Positions 26,760 through 36,386 of a stretch of 64,000 nucleotides of DNA are shown here, one piece after another. A model generated the notes under the pieces. The model searched no databases, was not told where the DNA came from, and saw nothing but the letters and a program-made list of their open reading frames with translations. Source of the DNA: CAZWCX01 sp964632945 (GTDB lineage: Bacteria; Planctomycetota; MHYJ01; WSZJ01; CAZWCX01); assembly GCA_964632945.1 (NCBI GenBank), contig CAZWCX010000007.1, positions 1-64,000 on the forward strand, given 5' to 3'. The number at the start of each line of letters is the position of its first letter. Position 1 is the stretch's first letter. The position numbers and the translations under genes were made by a program.

Positions 26760-29309
26760 TCAGGGTGCCGAACCGCCGTCGCCTGGGGTCGCCGTGCGGC
26801 TGGACAGCGCTTCGCGGGCGGCCCGGATGAGGTCCTCCGGCCGGAACGGGGACTGGAGCAGGAGCGCGCCGGCGGCGAGAGCCCCCCAGCGCGCGAGCCC
26901 CGCCGGCCCGTAGCTCGACATGTACACCACGGGCATCGCGTGGCCGCCGGCCGCCAAATGCTCGACGAGCTCCCGGCCGGAACCGCCCGGCAGAATCGCA
27001 CCCGTTACCAACAAGTCAACCCCGTACTCGCTTTGTTCGACCAGCCGCAGGGCCTCGGGTTCCCCGGCGGCTGCGAGGACACGGTAACCCGCGCCCTCCA
27101 GCGCGCGGCGCGCCATCCGTAGCATCATGTCGTCCTCCTGGACCAGGAGGATCGTCTTGTCGTTCCCTCCGGTCGCCGGGGAGGCCGTCTTGCCCGGTCG
27201 GGGCGACGATCGAATTGCCGGGGAGCCCGGCAGGTACACACGGAAGGTCGTTCCTTGCCCCGGCGGGCTGTCCACCTCGATGTGGCCGCCGCACTGCCGC
27301 ACGATGTCCAGGACGATGGTCAGGCCGAGACCGGTGCCGCGGTCGGCCCCTTTCGTGCTGAAAAACGGCTCGAACAGCCGCGGGCGGATCTCGCGGGGGA
27401 TGCCGGTTCCGGTGTCCTGCACCGAAAGCAGCACATACCCGCCCGGGGCCAGATTCGAGTGGATCTCCGCCTCGGCATCGTCGATGCGGATCCTGCGCAT
27501 CCGGAGCGTGAGCGTGCCGCCCTTGGGCATGGCGTCGCGCGCGTTGATCGCCAGGTTGACGACCACCTGCTCGAATTGTTCCCGGTCCATGACGATCGTG
27601 CCGGAATCCGGTTCGACGTCGGTTGCGACCGAGATGCCGTCTCCCAGGATGGGCCCCAGGACCGGCAGGAGCGCGGCGATCGCGTCCGGCCCCGGGAACC
27701 CATTCGGTGCGGTCGCAGACTTTCGTCTCCCCGAGAGCAGTTGTCGGGTGAGCCTCGTGCCGCGCCGGGCGACCTGCAAGAGGTCGTCGATCCGCGCCGA
27801 AATCCCGTGGTCGGGGGGAACGGCTTCGCGGATCAGGCTTGCCTGCCCCAGGATGACGGTCAGCAGGTTGTTGAAGTCGTGGGCGATTCCCCCGGCGAGC
27901 CGGCCGAAGGCCTCCAATCGCTCCGATCGTTTTCGTTCCTCTCGGGATTCTGCCAGGACCACGGCCTGCACCAGCATCCCCCGCAGCGACCGGAGGAAGG
28001 AGGAAAACTCCTCCGGAAGCCGTTCGTGGCGCAGGGCGAGCAGGAGCGCGCCGATCGGCCGGTCCGAGGCTACGCTGAGCGGCGTGATCACCGCCCGGGG
28101 CGCGGCCAGGCTCGGCAGCAGTCGAGCGGCGATCGAGTCGTCATCGGCCGCGGACGGGATGTGGACCGATTCGTTTCGCGACATCGCGCGGAGGAGCGGG
28201 CCCGCCCCGACCCAGACGCGAGCGAAGTCGGACGAATCCGGTATTCCGGCGACCGCCCGGAGCATCAAGCCCCCGCCCAGCGCATGCAGGAACACGGCGG
28301 CGCCCTTGACCTCCGGGACATTCAGGACACGGGACAGCGCCGAATCGAGAAGGTCGGACATCTCCCCGTGTTCGGCGAGTGCCTCCGCCATCGCGGCCTG
28401 CACCGACAGGAGCCCCTGGAGGAATCCGCAACGTCGGGTCAATTCGTCGTTGAGCCGCAATTGCCGGTCGAACTGCGCCATCTGGCGCGCGGCATGTTCC
28501 GCCACGATCTCCCCGGGGGGGGCCGTGGGGGTCGGAACCTCACACGAGCGGAGCGCCCGGTCGAGCGACTCCACGATCGGGGCCAGGTCGGCCGAGCGGA
28601 CGACATAGGCGTTTGCTCCCGCCTTGTGGGCGAGGACGCGGTCCCGCTCCTCGAGGTAGTGCGACGAGATCAACACGAAGGGAATCCCACGGAGCGCGGG
28701 ATCGAGCCGGACCGCAAGGCAAAGGCTGAAGCCGTCCCGTCGGGGCATCAACGCGTCGGCGACGATCGCGTCGGGCGGCGAGCGGCGGCAGGATGCGAGG
28801 GCATCTTCGCCGTCCACGCAGCATTCGACCTGGTATCCGGCACGTTGCAGCCGGAGATGCAGGATCTTTCGCTGCACCGGGTCGTCATCGACGAGGAGGA
28901 CCCGCCGACGCGGGGACCCGGTCGACATGACCGGGCCGGCGTCCGGGAGGCACGCCTGGACGGCAAGGAGCAGACTCTCGGAGTCGAGCGGTTTTTCCAG
29001 GAACCCCTGAATCGCGATCGATGACGCGCGCGCCTTGGCGAGCGGATCGGAATGAGCCGAAACCGCGAGCAGAGGAATCTCCTCGCCGCCCGGTTCCTGG
29101 CGCAACCGCGCGGCGACATCGAGTCCGTCGTCGTCCGGCAGGATCAGGTCGAGGATGACCAGGTGAACGGTGTGGTTGCGGAAGACTTGAAGGGCGGAGG
29201 CCCCGTCGGTGGCCTCGAGGACCGCGTACCCGCCGCCTTCCAGAATGAGTCGGATCAACGCCCGGGTTGCCGAATTGTCGTCGACCACCAGAATCCGATA
29301 GGGGCTCAT
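26760..29309 (-). CDS. Hybrid sensor histidine kinase with three receiver domains
   Basis: The 849-aa soluble protein has two N-terminal receivers (phospho-Asp D54; second near residue 185), a coiled segment, a GAF-like sensor (about 300-455), a HisKA domain with GGIAHDFNN (H477), an HATPase domain with N, G1 (DTGTGIP) and G2 (GTGLGLT) boxes, and a C-terminal receiver. The last receiver lacks its phospho-acceptor: the usual Asp is Gly at 770 (VTGAILPG). It is the last gene of a three-gene minus-strand operon, overlapping the response regulator by 4 nt (ATGA). ATG 29309 is preferred over the upstream extension. The input signal is unknown. Confidence 0.88.
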   Translation of the reverse strand: MSPYRILVVDDNSATRALIRLILEGGGYAVLEATDGASALQVFRNHTVHLVILDLILPDDDGLDVAARLRQEPGGEEIPLLAVSAHSDPLAKARASSIAIQGFLEKPLDSESLLLAVQACLPDAGPVMSTGSPRRRVLLVDDDPVQRKILHLRLQRAGYQVECCVDGEDALASCRRSPPDAIVADALMPRRDGFSLCLAVRLDPALRGIPFVLISSHYLEERDRVLAHKAGANAYVVRSADLAPIVESLDRALRSCEVPTPTAPPGEIVAEHAARQMAQFDRQLRLNDELTRRCGFLQGLLSVQAAMAEALAEHGEMSDLLDSALSRVLNVPEVKGAAVFLHALGGGLMLRAVAGIPDSSDFARVWVGAGPLLRAMSRNESVHIPSAADDDSIAARLLPSLAAPRAVITPLSVASDRPIGALLLALRHERLPEEFSSFLRSLRGMLVQAVVLAESREERKRSERLEAFGRLAGGIAHDFNNLLTVILGQASLIREAVPPDHGISARIDDLLQVARRGTRLTRQLLSGRRKSATAPNGFPGPDAIAALLPVLGPILGDGISVATDVEPDSGTIVMDREQFEQVVVNLAINARDAMPKGGTLTLRMRRIRIDDAEAEIHSNLAPGGYVLLSVQDTGTGIPREIRPRLFEPFFSTKGADRGTGLGLTIVLDIVRQCGGHIEVDSPPGQGTTFRVYLPGSPAIRSSPRPGKTASPATGGNDKTILLVQEDDMMLRMARRALEGAGYRVLAAAGEPEALRLVEQSEYGVDLLVTGAILPGGSGRELVEHLAAGGHAMPVVYMSSYGPAGLARWGALAAGALLLQSPFRPEDLIRAAREALSSRTATPGDGGSAP

Positions 29310-29695
29310 CGAGGCGGCCCTCCCGCGGCATGGAGATGGTCCGCGACCAGACGCCGGAGCACCGCCGGTTCGACCGGCTTGGCGATGTATCCGTCGCATC
29401 CGGCGGCGCGGGCGCGTTCGTCGTCCCCCTTCATCGCGTAGGCGGTCAGGGCCACGATCCGGATCGCGCGTCGGGCGGTGTCGGTTTTCAGGCGGCGCGT
29501 CAATTCGTATCCATCGATGTCGGGGAGTTGCAGGTCCATGAGAATGAGGTCCGGTGCCGCGCCCTGGATCGCGGTCAACGCCTCAGCGGCGTTCGCGGCG
29601 GTCCGAACGAGGTATCCTTCCCGGGCGAGGGCGATTTCGACGAATCGCCGGTTGGCCTCGTTGTCGTCGACGATCAGAATCGCCTCACCGGCCAT
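29306..29695 (-). CDS. Single-domain response regulator (CheY-like)
   Basis: The 129-aa protein is a stand-alone receiver: acidic pocket D10/D11, phospho-acceptor D54 in LILMDLQLPDIDG, Thr/Ala switch in ALTAYAM and the conserved Lys in YIAKPVEP. It has no output domain, so it probably relays phosphate or docks on a partner. Its start lies inside the end of the upstream kinase gene (11-nt overlap), and its stop overlaps the start of the downstream kinase by 4 nt, so the three proteins should be made together. It is a natural shuttle between the two hybrid kinases. Confidence 0.92.
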   Translation of the reverse strand: MAGEAILIVDDNEANRRFVEIALAREGYLVRTAANAAEALTAIQGAAPDLILMDLQLPDIDGYELTRRLKTDTARRAIRIVALTAYAMKGDDERARAAGCDGYIAKPVEPAVLRRLVADHLHAAGGPPR

Positions 29696-32468
29696 GTTTC
29701 GCTCCCAAGTGAAATCGGATCTCCTGGAGAAGGGCGGCCCCGGCGCCGGCGCCTTTTCGTACCATCGCTTGGGCGGAGGCCTGAAGCCGGGCCTGTGCGC
29801 CCGGCGGGATTCGGCCCGAGGACCAGACGACGACCGGCGTCCGCGCCCCCGCCGTCGTGCGCCGGAGATCCCGCAGGAGTTCCGGACCGCCTGTGCCCTG
29901 CGGCGCAGGATCGAGGACGATGGCCGCCGGCGCGCGTTCGCGGATCACCTTCCGCGCGAGCGTCTCGCTCGTGGCCGTCACCGACCGGATGCCCCGGATC
30001 TCCAGCGCAGCCGCAAGCCGCTGCGCGGCGTCGCCGTCACCGTCCACGACCAGGACCGGCGCGGCCGCGCCCGGGGCGACTCCCGCCCGCTCGAGCGCGG
30101 CGACGACCTCCTTCGGCGCCGCCGACTTGGGCAGGAAGTCGTCGATGCGACGACCCACCGAGAGATGGGGATCGGCGAGCGCCGATACGACGATGACGGG
30201 GACCTGCCGGTTTTCGTCCGACGCGCGCACGGCCTCGAGCACCTCCCTCCCGGAAGTCTCCCCGAGGTGCAGGTCGAGCGTGATGGCGTCGAAGGGTTGC
30301 GCGCGAACGGTTCGAATCGCCTCTTCTCCCGTGGCGGCCGTAGAGACGGCGAAGCCCGCTTCACCGAGGACACGCCGCAACCAGGCCCGCTCCTTCGGAT
30401 CGTCCTCGATGACCAGGATGTGCGCCTGGTCCCGCGAGAGAGGCGACTCCCCGGCATCCTCCTCCGGGGGGGCGCCCTGCGCCGGCTCCGCCTCGGGGGC
30501 GGGAGGGGCCTCGTGACGGGACGGCAGAACCGCAAAAAACGTGGAACCCTGCCCGGGACGGCTGTCCACCCCCACTTCCCCGCCCTGCCCCTCCACCAGA
30601 CGCTTGGTGAGCGCGAGACCAAGGCCGGTACCCGGATGGCGCTTGTCGGGCCCCTGTCTCAGTTGCTGAAATTCGCGGAACAGCCGGTCCAGGTCGGCCG
30701 CCTCGATCCCGATCCCGGTGTCCTCGACCGCAAGGCGGATCCGGTCCGCGCCTTCCGCGGTCGCGCGGATCGTGACGCGACCCTCCTCGGGTGTGAACTT
30801 GATCGCGTTGGAGAGGAAGTTGTACAGCACCTGCTTCAGGCGCGCGGGGTCGAGGCGGACCGGGCCGAGCCCGTCGGCCACCTCGATCGTCAACCCGATT
30901 CGCTTGCGGGCCGCCGCCGTGCGCACGATTTCACAGACCTCCGCCACGGTCTTCGCCAGGTCGATGTCGACCGGATGGAACTCCAACTTCCCGGCCTCGA
31001 CTTTCGACAGGTCCAGGATGTCGTTGATCAACTGCAGCAGATGCCCGGCGCTCGTCAGCACGTGGCCGAGGCACTCCCGCTGGGCATCGTCCATCCTCCC
31101 GACTTCGCCGTCGTGAAGCAGGCGCGCAAACCCGAGGATGCCGTTGAGCGGCGTGCGGATCTCGTGCGACATGTTGGCGAGAAACTCGCTCTTCACCCGG
31201 CTCGCGGTGTGCGCGGCCAACGTGGCCTCTTCCAGAGCGTTCGACTTGTGCTGGAGTTCCTCCTGCTGACGGCGGATCGCGGTGATGTCGCGCGCGGCGG
31301 CGAAGATCCGTTGCCGGTCGGGGGACGCCACCGCGCTCCAAAGCAAACGGCGATAGGACCCGTCGCGGGTCCGGTAGCGATTCTCGAACCGGCGGGTGGT
31401 TCCGCCGACGGACAGATGCTGCGCCTCGGCCCGGGTGGCGGCCCGATCCTCTTCATGCACGAAATCCAGGTAGGGTCTTCCCAACAGTTCCTCCAGCGAA
31501 TAGCCCAAGGTCTGCGTCCACGCCGGATTCAACCGCCGGAACCGGCCTTCGGTATCGGCGATGCACAGCAAATCCAGCGACAGTGAGAAGAACCCGTCGC
31601 GCTCGATCTCCAGCTCGCGGAGGTGGGTGACTTCCCGCAAGATGCCGATGACGCAGGGGGCTGGGCGGCGGCCCGGGCTGAGGGTGCCCCGTACCGCGAC
31701 GCGACGGCCGTCGCGCGCGAGGAGGTCCGCTTCGATCTCCTGGTGACGGGCGTGCCGCGAGGCTCGTTCGAAGGCGAGGCGAACCTGCTCCCGGCACTCC
31801 GGGGCGACCAGGTTCCAGAACGATTCCTGCGGTCGCTCCTCTCCCGGGTACCCGAGCGTGCGGCGCCACAGTTCATTGACGTAGACGATCCGGCCGTCCA
31901 GGGCGACGTTCTGGAGCAGGACCGCGGAGTTCTCGATCAGGTCCTCATATTCCGCCTTGGAGATGGCGAGCTCCCGGGTGGCGCGGCGCAGTTCGAGCTG
32001 GATCGACACCTGGCGTCCCAGGATTCGCAGGGCGGTCTTCTGGGCCTCGGTCAGCGATCGCGGGACTGCGTCGATGACACACAACGTGCCGAGTGCGTGG
32101 CCGTCCGACGTGACCAGGGGCATGCCGGCGTAGAATTGCATCGGCGGCCTTGCCGTGACGAGCGGATTGTCGAAGAACCGCTCGTCCCCGGCGGCGTCGG
32201 CGACGATCATGAGATCGCTGCCGTGGATGGCATGCGCGCAAAAGGAAATGTCGCGCGGCGTTTCGATCGCGGCCAGCCCAACCCGTGCCTTGAACCATTG
32301 CCGTGCGCGATCGACCAGGCTGATCAGGGCGATCGGCGTGGCGCAGATCGTCGCCGCGAGGGCTGCCACATCGTCAAATTCTGCTTCGGGTTGCGTGTCG
32401 AGGATGCCCGTTTCCCGCAGCGCTTGAAGCCGTTCCGCCTCCTTGGCAGGCAGCGCAGCGATCTTCAT
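29685..32468 (-). CDS. GAF-PAS hybrid sensor histidine kinase
   Basis: This 927-aa cytoplasmic kinase has an N-terminal GAF domain (about 20-165), two PAS domains (about 170-295 and 300-415), a HisKA domain with NMSHEIRTPLNG (H435), an HATPase domain with DTGIGIE and GTGLGLA boxes, and two C-terminal receivers (first DAITLDLHLG, second AAIVLDPAPQG, both retaining Asp). No membrane segment is seen, so it senses an internal cue, perhaps a small ligand, light or redox through GAF/PAS. It is the first gene of the operon; GGGAGGTCCC precedes the ATG. Its promoter should lie in 32469-32740, where none is obvious. Confidence 0.92.
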   Translation of the reverse strand: MKIAALPAKEAERLQALRETGILDTQPEAEFDDVAALAATICATPIALISLVDRARQWFKARVGLAAIETPRDISFCAHAIHGSDLMIVADAAGDERFFDNPLVTARPPMQFYAGMPLVTSDGHALGTLCVIDAVPRSLTEAQKTALRILGRQVSIQLELRRATRELAISKAEYEDLIENSAVLLQNVALDGRIVYVNELWRRTLGYPGEERPQESFWNLVAPECREQVRLAFERASRHARHQEIEADLLARDGRRVAVRGTLSPGRRPAPCVIGILREVTHLRELEIERDGFFSLSLDLLCIADTEGRFRRLNPAWTQTLGYSLEELLGRPYLDFVHEEDRAATRAEAQHLSVGGTTRRFENRYRTRDGSYRRLLWSAVASPDRQRIFAAARDITAIRRQQEELQHKSNALEEATLAAHTASRVKSEFLANMSHEIRTPLNGILGFARLLHDGEVGRMDDAQRECLGHVLTSAGHLLQLINDILDLSKVEAGKLEFHPVDIDLAKTVAEVCEIVRTAAARKRIGLTIEVADGLGPVRLDPARLKQVLYNFLSNAIKFTPEEGRVTIRATAEGADRIRLAVEDTGIGIEAADLDRLFREFQQLRQGPDKRHPGTGLGLALTKRLVEGQGGEVGVDSRPGQGSTFFAVLPSRHEAPPAPEAEPAQGAPPEEDAGESPLSRDQAHILVIEDDPKERAWLRRVLGEAGFAVSTAATGEEAIRTVRAQPFDAITLDLHLGETSGREVLEAVRASDENRQVPVIVVSALADPHLSVGRRIDDFLPKSAAPKEVVAALERAGVAPGAAAPVLVVDGDGDAAQRLAAALEIRGIRSVTATSETLARKVIRERAPAAIVLDPAPQGTGGPELLRDLRRTTAGARTPVVVWSSGRIPPGAQARLQASAQAMVRKGAGAGAALLQEIRFHLGAKHGR

Positions 32469-32746
32469 GGGACCTCCCGGTCGCCTTGTCCGATCCGCTT
32501 CTCCCTGATGTCAGCCTAGACCTGCCGCTCCCGATGCGTCAAGGCAATCCTCCTCGGGGATGATACGGGGGGCGCATACGCGCAGGTTTCGCTCCGGGTT
32601 CGAGATTTCGCTTCCGACGTGCCGATGACCCGAGGGGGATCGTCGGGACCGCTGCGGAGCGACCGCGGGGACGACGACGGAGCGACCTGAAGCGGCGGCC
32701 GCGCCGCCCGTTCGGTCCCGCGGCTCCTCCCGGTGCCGGAATTGGC
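32469..32746. other. Divergent intergenic region, kinase operon / mdh
   Basis: This stretch separates the two-component operon from mdh and must hold the kinase promoter, but I find no near-consensus site on the minus strand. It contains no supported gene. Confidence 0.45.
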
Positions 32747-32774
32747 TCGACATTCCCCCGCACGGACTTAGAAT
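32747..32774 (+). promoter_or_regulatory. Sigma-70-like promoter of mdh
   Basis: TCGACA (32747-32752), 16-bp spacer, TAGAAT (32769-32774), 46 nt before the mdh ATG, which has GGGAGGAT upstream. Confidence 0.55.
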
Positions 32775-32820
32775 CCACCCATTCGGAATTCGAGGTTCGT
32801 CAATCAGGGAGGATCTCCGC

Positions 32821-33753
32821 ATGGCACGCCCCCGGATCGCGGTTGTTGGCGGCGGCTTCGTCGGCTCGACGACGGCCCAGAGACTGATCGAGAAGGAGCT
32901 CGGCGACGTCATCCTCGCCGACATCGTCGAAGGCATGCCCCAGGGCAAGGCGCTCGACATGCTCGAGTCCGGACCGGTCGAGGGATACGACGGCCGGATG
33001 ATCGGAACCAACTCGATGGACGACCTCAAGGCGTGCGACGTCGTCGTCATGACCGCCGGTTTTCCGCGCAAGCCCGGAATGACCCGCGATGATCTCCTCA
33101 AGGCGAATGCCGACATCGTCGGCGGCGTGATGGAGAAGGTGAAGAAGCACAGCCCGAACGCGATCGTCGTGGTCGTGACCAACCCCCTCGACGTCATGAC
33201 TTACCTGGCGTACAAGGTGACGGGGTTCCCCAAGCACCGCGTCGTCGGCATGGCCGGCGTCCTCGACTCCGCGCGATTCAGCTACTTCATCAGCGAAGCG
33301 CTCGACTGCTCGATGAAGGACATCCGCGCGATGGTGATGGGCGGACACGGCGACAGTATGGTCCCGATGCCGAGGTACAGCACGGTCAACGGCATCCCGA
33401 TCACCGACCTCCTGCCGGCCGACAAGATCGCCGCGCTCGTCCAGCGGACCCGTGACGGCGGCGCCGAAATCGTGAAACTGCTCAAGACCGGCAGCGCCTA
33501 CTACGCGCCCTCCGCCTCGGTCGTTGCGATGGTGGCGAGCATTCTCCGCGATGAAAAGCGGATCCTGCCGTCCTGCGCCATCCTGGAAGGGGAGTTCGGC
33601 CTCAAGGACGTGGCGGTCGGCGTGCCGGCGAAACTCGGCCACAAGGGTCTCGAGCAGGTCGTGCAGCTCAAGCTGACCGCGGAAGAGGACGAGATGCTCA
33701 AGAAGTCCGCCGCCGGGGTGCAGGAACAGCTGAAATTCCTCAAGCTGATTTGA
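32821..33753 (+). CDS. mdh: Malate dehydrogenase (LDH-like type)
   Basis: The 310-aa protein has the NAD-binding VVGGGFVGST motif at residues 8-17, an acidic residue after the second strand (ADIVEG) that selects NAD, the substrate-specificity loop GFPRKPGMTRDDLL with Arg at the position that distinguishes malate from lactate dehydrogenases, VTNPLDVM, and the catalytic His in MVMGGHGDSMVP. It interconverts malate and oxaloacetate in the TCA cycle. It is followed without a gap by the NHL protein and the redox cluster, so they may share its promoter. Confidence 0.95.
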   Translation: MARPRIAVVGGGFVGSTTAQRLIEKELGDVILADIVEGMPQGKALDMLESGPVEGYDGRMIGTNSMDDLKACDVVVMTAGFPRKPGMTRDDLLKANADIVGGVMEKVKKHSPNAIVVVVTNPLDVMTYLAYKVTGFPKHRVVGMAGVLDSARFSYFISEALDCSMKDIRAMVMGGHGDSMVPMPRYSTVNGIPITDLLPADKIAALVQRTRDGGAEIVKLLKTGSAYYAPSASVVAMVASILRDEKRILPSCAILEGEFGLKDVAVGVPAKLGHKGLEQVVQLKLTAEEDEMLKKSAAGVQEQLKFLKLI

Positions 33754-33764
33754 CCGGACAGGGC

Positions 33765-34736
33765 ATGGACACCGGGCCGGACGCATCGGACGGGCCGGGC
33801 GGCGGCGGCGCGCGCGCGGCGCCGCCGTCTGCGCTCTCGCGCCGGGAGGCGCTGACGGCCGGGGTGCGGATCCTCGCCTCCGTGGCCCTGGCCGCATGGC
33901 TGCCGCGCGCGGCGGCCCAGCAGGGCGGCGGCGGCGATTCCGGGATCCCCCGCCCGCGGGGACTTTGCTTCGGTCCGGACGGCCTCCTGTTCGCCACCGC
34001 CCTCGTTCCCGGCGCCGGATACGACCTCGTGCGCCTCGCGCCGGACGGGACCTCCGTCGACTCGATGACCTTCGGGACCGAGTTGCCGGGCGGACCGCTC
34101 AACCTGCCCACCCGCGTCCTCCGGTTCAACGACGACACCCTGGCGGTCGCGGAAACCAATGCGTGCCGGGTCCGTTTCTTCGGCCTGGACGGATCGCCGG
34201 GTCGGATCATCGGCGGGCCCGGCTTCACTCCCGGCTTCTTCCACTACCCGACCGGGCTGGCGGTGCACGACGGCCTGCTCTGGGTGTCGGACACGGGCAA
34301 CCATCGGGTGCAGAGGCTGGACCGCTACGGATCGGTCGAGGGATCGGTGGGGATGCTCGGGGATGCGCCCGAGCGTTTGCGCCGGCCCGGGGACGTGGCG
34401 GTCATGCCCGACGGGACGCTGGCGGTCCTGGATGCCGGCCATTCGGCCGTGAAGACGTTCGACCGCGACGGCCGCCTGCGGGGCGTGCTGCCGTTGCCCG
34501 CGCCTCCCGGGGGTGCCGGCCCCCTGGCGATGACCGGCATTCCCGACTCGTTCGACCTGCTGGTGGCCGTGGACGGCGCCGGACTCTGGCGCGTGGATGG
34601 GCGCGGCGGCTCGCGGGTCCTGCTCGAGGGCGGGAAGGGGCGGGGAATCACGGCCCTGGCGTCGGATCCGGCCGGGGGACGGTTCGCGGCAGCGGAAGCG
34701 TCCACCGGACGGATCCACGTCTTCTCCGGAATCTGA
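33765..34736 (+). CDS. Exported NHL-repeat beta-propeller protein
   Basis: The 323-aa protein has a twin-arginine signal (SRREALTAGVRIL, about residues 26-38) with a hydrophobic stretch ending at AAAQ, then about six NHL-type blades such as GLCFGPDGLLFA and GLAVHDGLLWVSDTGNHRVQRLD. NHL propellers are periplasmic binding platforms or, rarely, lyases; no catalytic residues are evident. I prefer ATG 33765; a TTG at 33750 overlapping the mdh stop is possible. It is followed 12 bp later by the polytopic membrane protein and may be an external partner of that complex. Confidence 0.8.
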   Translation: MDTGPDASDGPGGGGARAAPPSALSRREALTAGVRILASVALAAWLPRAAAQQGGGGDSGIPRPRGLCFGPDGLLFATALVPGAGYDLVRLAPDGTSVDSMTFGTELPGGPLNLPTRVLRFNDDTLAVAETNACRVRFFGLDGSPGRIIGGPGFTPGFFHYPTGLAVHDGLLWVSDTGNHRVQRLDRYGSVEGSVGMLGDAPERLRRPGDVAVMPDGTLAVLDAGHSAVKTFDRDGRLRGVLPLPAPPGGAGPLAMTGIPDSFDLLVAVDGAGLWRVDGRGGSRVLLEGGKGRGITALASDPAGGRFAAAEASTGRIHVFSGI

Positions 34737-34748
34737 GGGCGGCCCGCG

Positions 34749-36386
34749 ATGCAGGCGTTGACCGGCTGGCTGGGAGTGGCGGCCGTCTTCGGAATCCTCC
34801 GGACCGTGCAGGCCGGTGGGGTCGGGGGAGACGCCCGGCGCAGGTGGGTGGGGGCGATCTCCGTCGGCGCGCTCGGACTCGCGGCGTGGACGGCCTGCGG
34901 GGACCCGGTGACGGCGCTGCGGCGGACCCTCGCGGGCGTCCCGCTTTCCCCCGTGCTTTCGCTCTACCTGGGACTCGTGGCGGGCGTATTGCTCCGGGCT
35001 GCCGGGGTCGGGGGGCTGATCCGCGACGGCGCCAAGAGGGCGAGCGCGGCCTGGGGGAGTCCGGCCGCCGTGGCCGCCGGGCTCAGTCTGTTTCCGCTCG
35101 TCTTCGCCCTTCCCTGCGGTCACGGTCTGGCGCTCGCGGTGTTGGTTGCCGTGACCGGACCGGACGGGGGAATGGGTCTGAATCCCGCGCAGTCCCGGGT
35201 CCTCGGGTCGGCGTTCCTTCGCACGGCCTATGGGGCCTGCGCGGCGGCCGCGCTCGGGGGGATCGCCCGGGTGGGGGAGGCCGCCCTGGCCGGGCCGGGA
35301 ATGCCGGGAAGCACCGACCGGTTGCGCGCCCCGCAGTTGTTCTCGCTGGTGCTCGCGGCCGGGGCCACCGCCGTCTTCGCGCGCGCGCTGCGGTCGCCTG
35401 CGCGGGAAACCACGCCGGGCGAGGAACCTCCCCCCGGGCCGCCGGAAGTCGGCTCCGGTCCGGGCGGGGCCGCGGGGATCGCGGGGGTCCCGTCGCTCCT
35501 CGCACTGGTCTTTCTTCTGGTCCTGTTCGCGTCCGCGCATGTGGCCGTACGCCGGGTCGACCCGCTCACCTGGCTTGCGGCAGGCGTGGGGGGGTTGGCG
35601 ATCGTGGCCGGGCTGGCCGGTCGGATCGCGCCGTCCCGCGTGCTGTCCGAAACGCCCGCCGGCCCGGTGGTCGACATGGCGCTCGGACTGCTCCTGGCCG
35701 GCGGACTCGAGGCCGCGGGCGGTTTCCGGGTCATCGGCGATGCGCTGGCCCTCCCCGCGGGCTGGGCATTTCCGGGACCGGCGGGCGTGATGATCCTGCT
35801 CATCCACCTCCCGCTCCTGCTTCCGCTCGCCTGCGGTCGGGTGGTGGCGACGGCGCTCATTCCCCTGGTGGCCTCCGCAGGACCGTTGGGCGCGGGCGTG
35901 CTGACGACGACCGGGGTGACGGTCTGCGTCGGTGCATTCACCCTGTTCGCCGCGATGTCGTGCGTCGTTTCCCCTGCCGGCGGTTGCCTGGCCTGGGCGC
36001 GGGGAGCGGGGACGGACCTCGCGCAGGATCGCGTGCGTGACGCGCTCAATCTGGCGGCGATCGGGACCGCGGCGCCGCTGCTGGCGGCGTACCTGCGCTG
36101 GATGTCGGCGCCGCGGCCGCAACCGCTGGCGACCCTGCTGGCGGCCGCGGCGGTGATCGGCGCTGCCTGGCTCGTTCTGAATCGTCTGGTCCGACCTGCC
36201 TCGGTTCCGGAACCGCGGAGGGGGCGGCTCACGCTCGCGTTCGCAACGCTGGGGCTTTTATCGGGCGCCGCCACGGCCGGGTTGGCCGGTCTGCCCCTCG
36301 CCGGGGCAATCCTCGGCGGCGGGGGGGCCGGGGCATTGGCCGGGGGCGCCATGGCCCTGGTCCATCCGGAGGAGCCACGCGCATGA
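34749..36386 (+). CDS. Polytopic membrane protein, transporter-like (DUF401-like pattern)
   Basis: The 545-aa protein has about twelve hydrophobic segments in two halves separated by a Pro/Gly-rich loop (about residues 215-242). The helix layout and the re-entrant-like LFPLVFALPCGHGLALAVL recall DUF401 and the ion-transporter superfamily of carboxylate carriers, but this is by pattern only. It contains few cysteines and no cofactor motif. Its stop overlaps the start of a 52-codon gene by 4 nt (ATGA). Being sandwiched between mdh/NHL and an Fe-S/FMN pair suggests transport linked to redox chemistry, or a membrane electron carrier. Function not established. Confidence 0.6.
   Translation: MQALTGWLGVAAVFGILRTVQAGGVGGDARRRWVGAISVGALGLAAWTACGDPVTALRRTLAGVPLSPVLSLYLGLVAGVLLRAAGVGGLIRDGAKRASAAWGSPAAVAAGLSLFPLVFALPCGHGLALAVLVAVTGPDGGMGLNPAQSRVLGSAFLRTAYGACAAAALGGIARVGEAALAGPGMPGSTDRLRAPQLFSLVLAAGATAVFARALRSPARETTPGEEPPPGPPEVGSGPGGAAGIAGVPSLLALVFLLVLFASAHVAVRRVDPLTWLAAGVGGLAIVAGLAGRIAPSRVLSETPAGPVVDMALGLLLAGGLEAAGGFRVIGDALALPAGWAFPGPAGVMILLIHLPLLLPLACGRVVATALIPLVASAGPLGAGVLTTTGVTVCVGAFTLFAAMSCVVSPAGGCLAWARGAGTDLAQDRVRDALNLAAIGTAAPLLAAYLRWMSAPRPQPLATLLAAAAVIGAAWLVLNRLVRPASVPEPRRGRLTLAFATLGLLSGAATAGLAGLPLAGAILGGGGAGALAGGAMALVHPEEPRA

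Noticed and set aside
33501..36122. An 873-codon open minus-strand frame antisense to NHL and membrane genes
   Set aside because: Low-complexity Arg/Gly/Gln sequence with no recognisable domain; the plus-strand genes have clear features and coupled starts.
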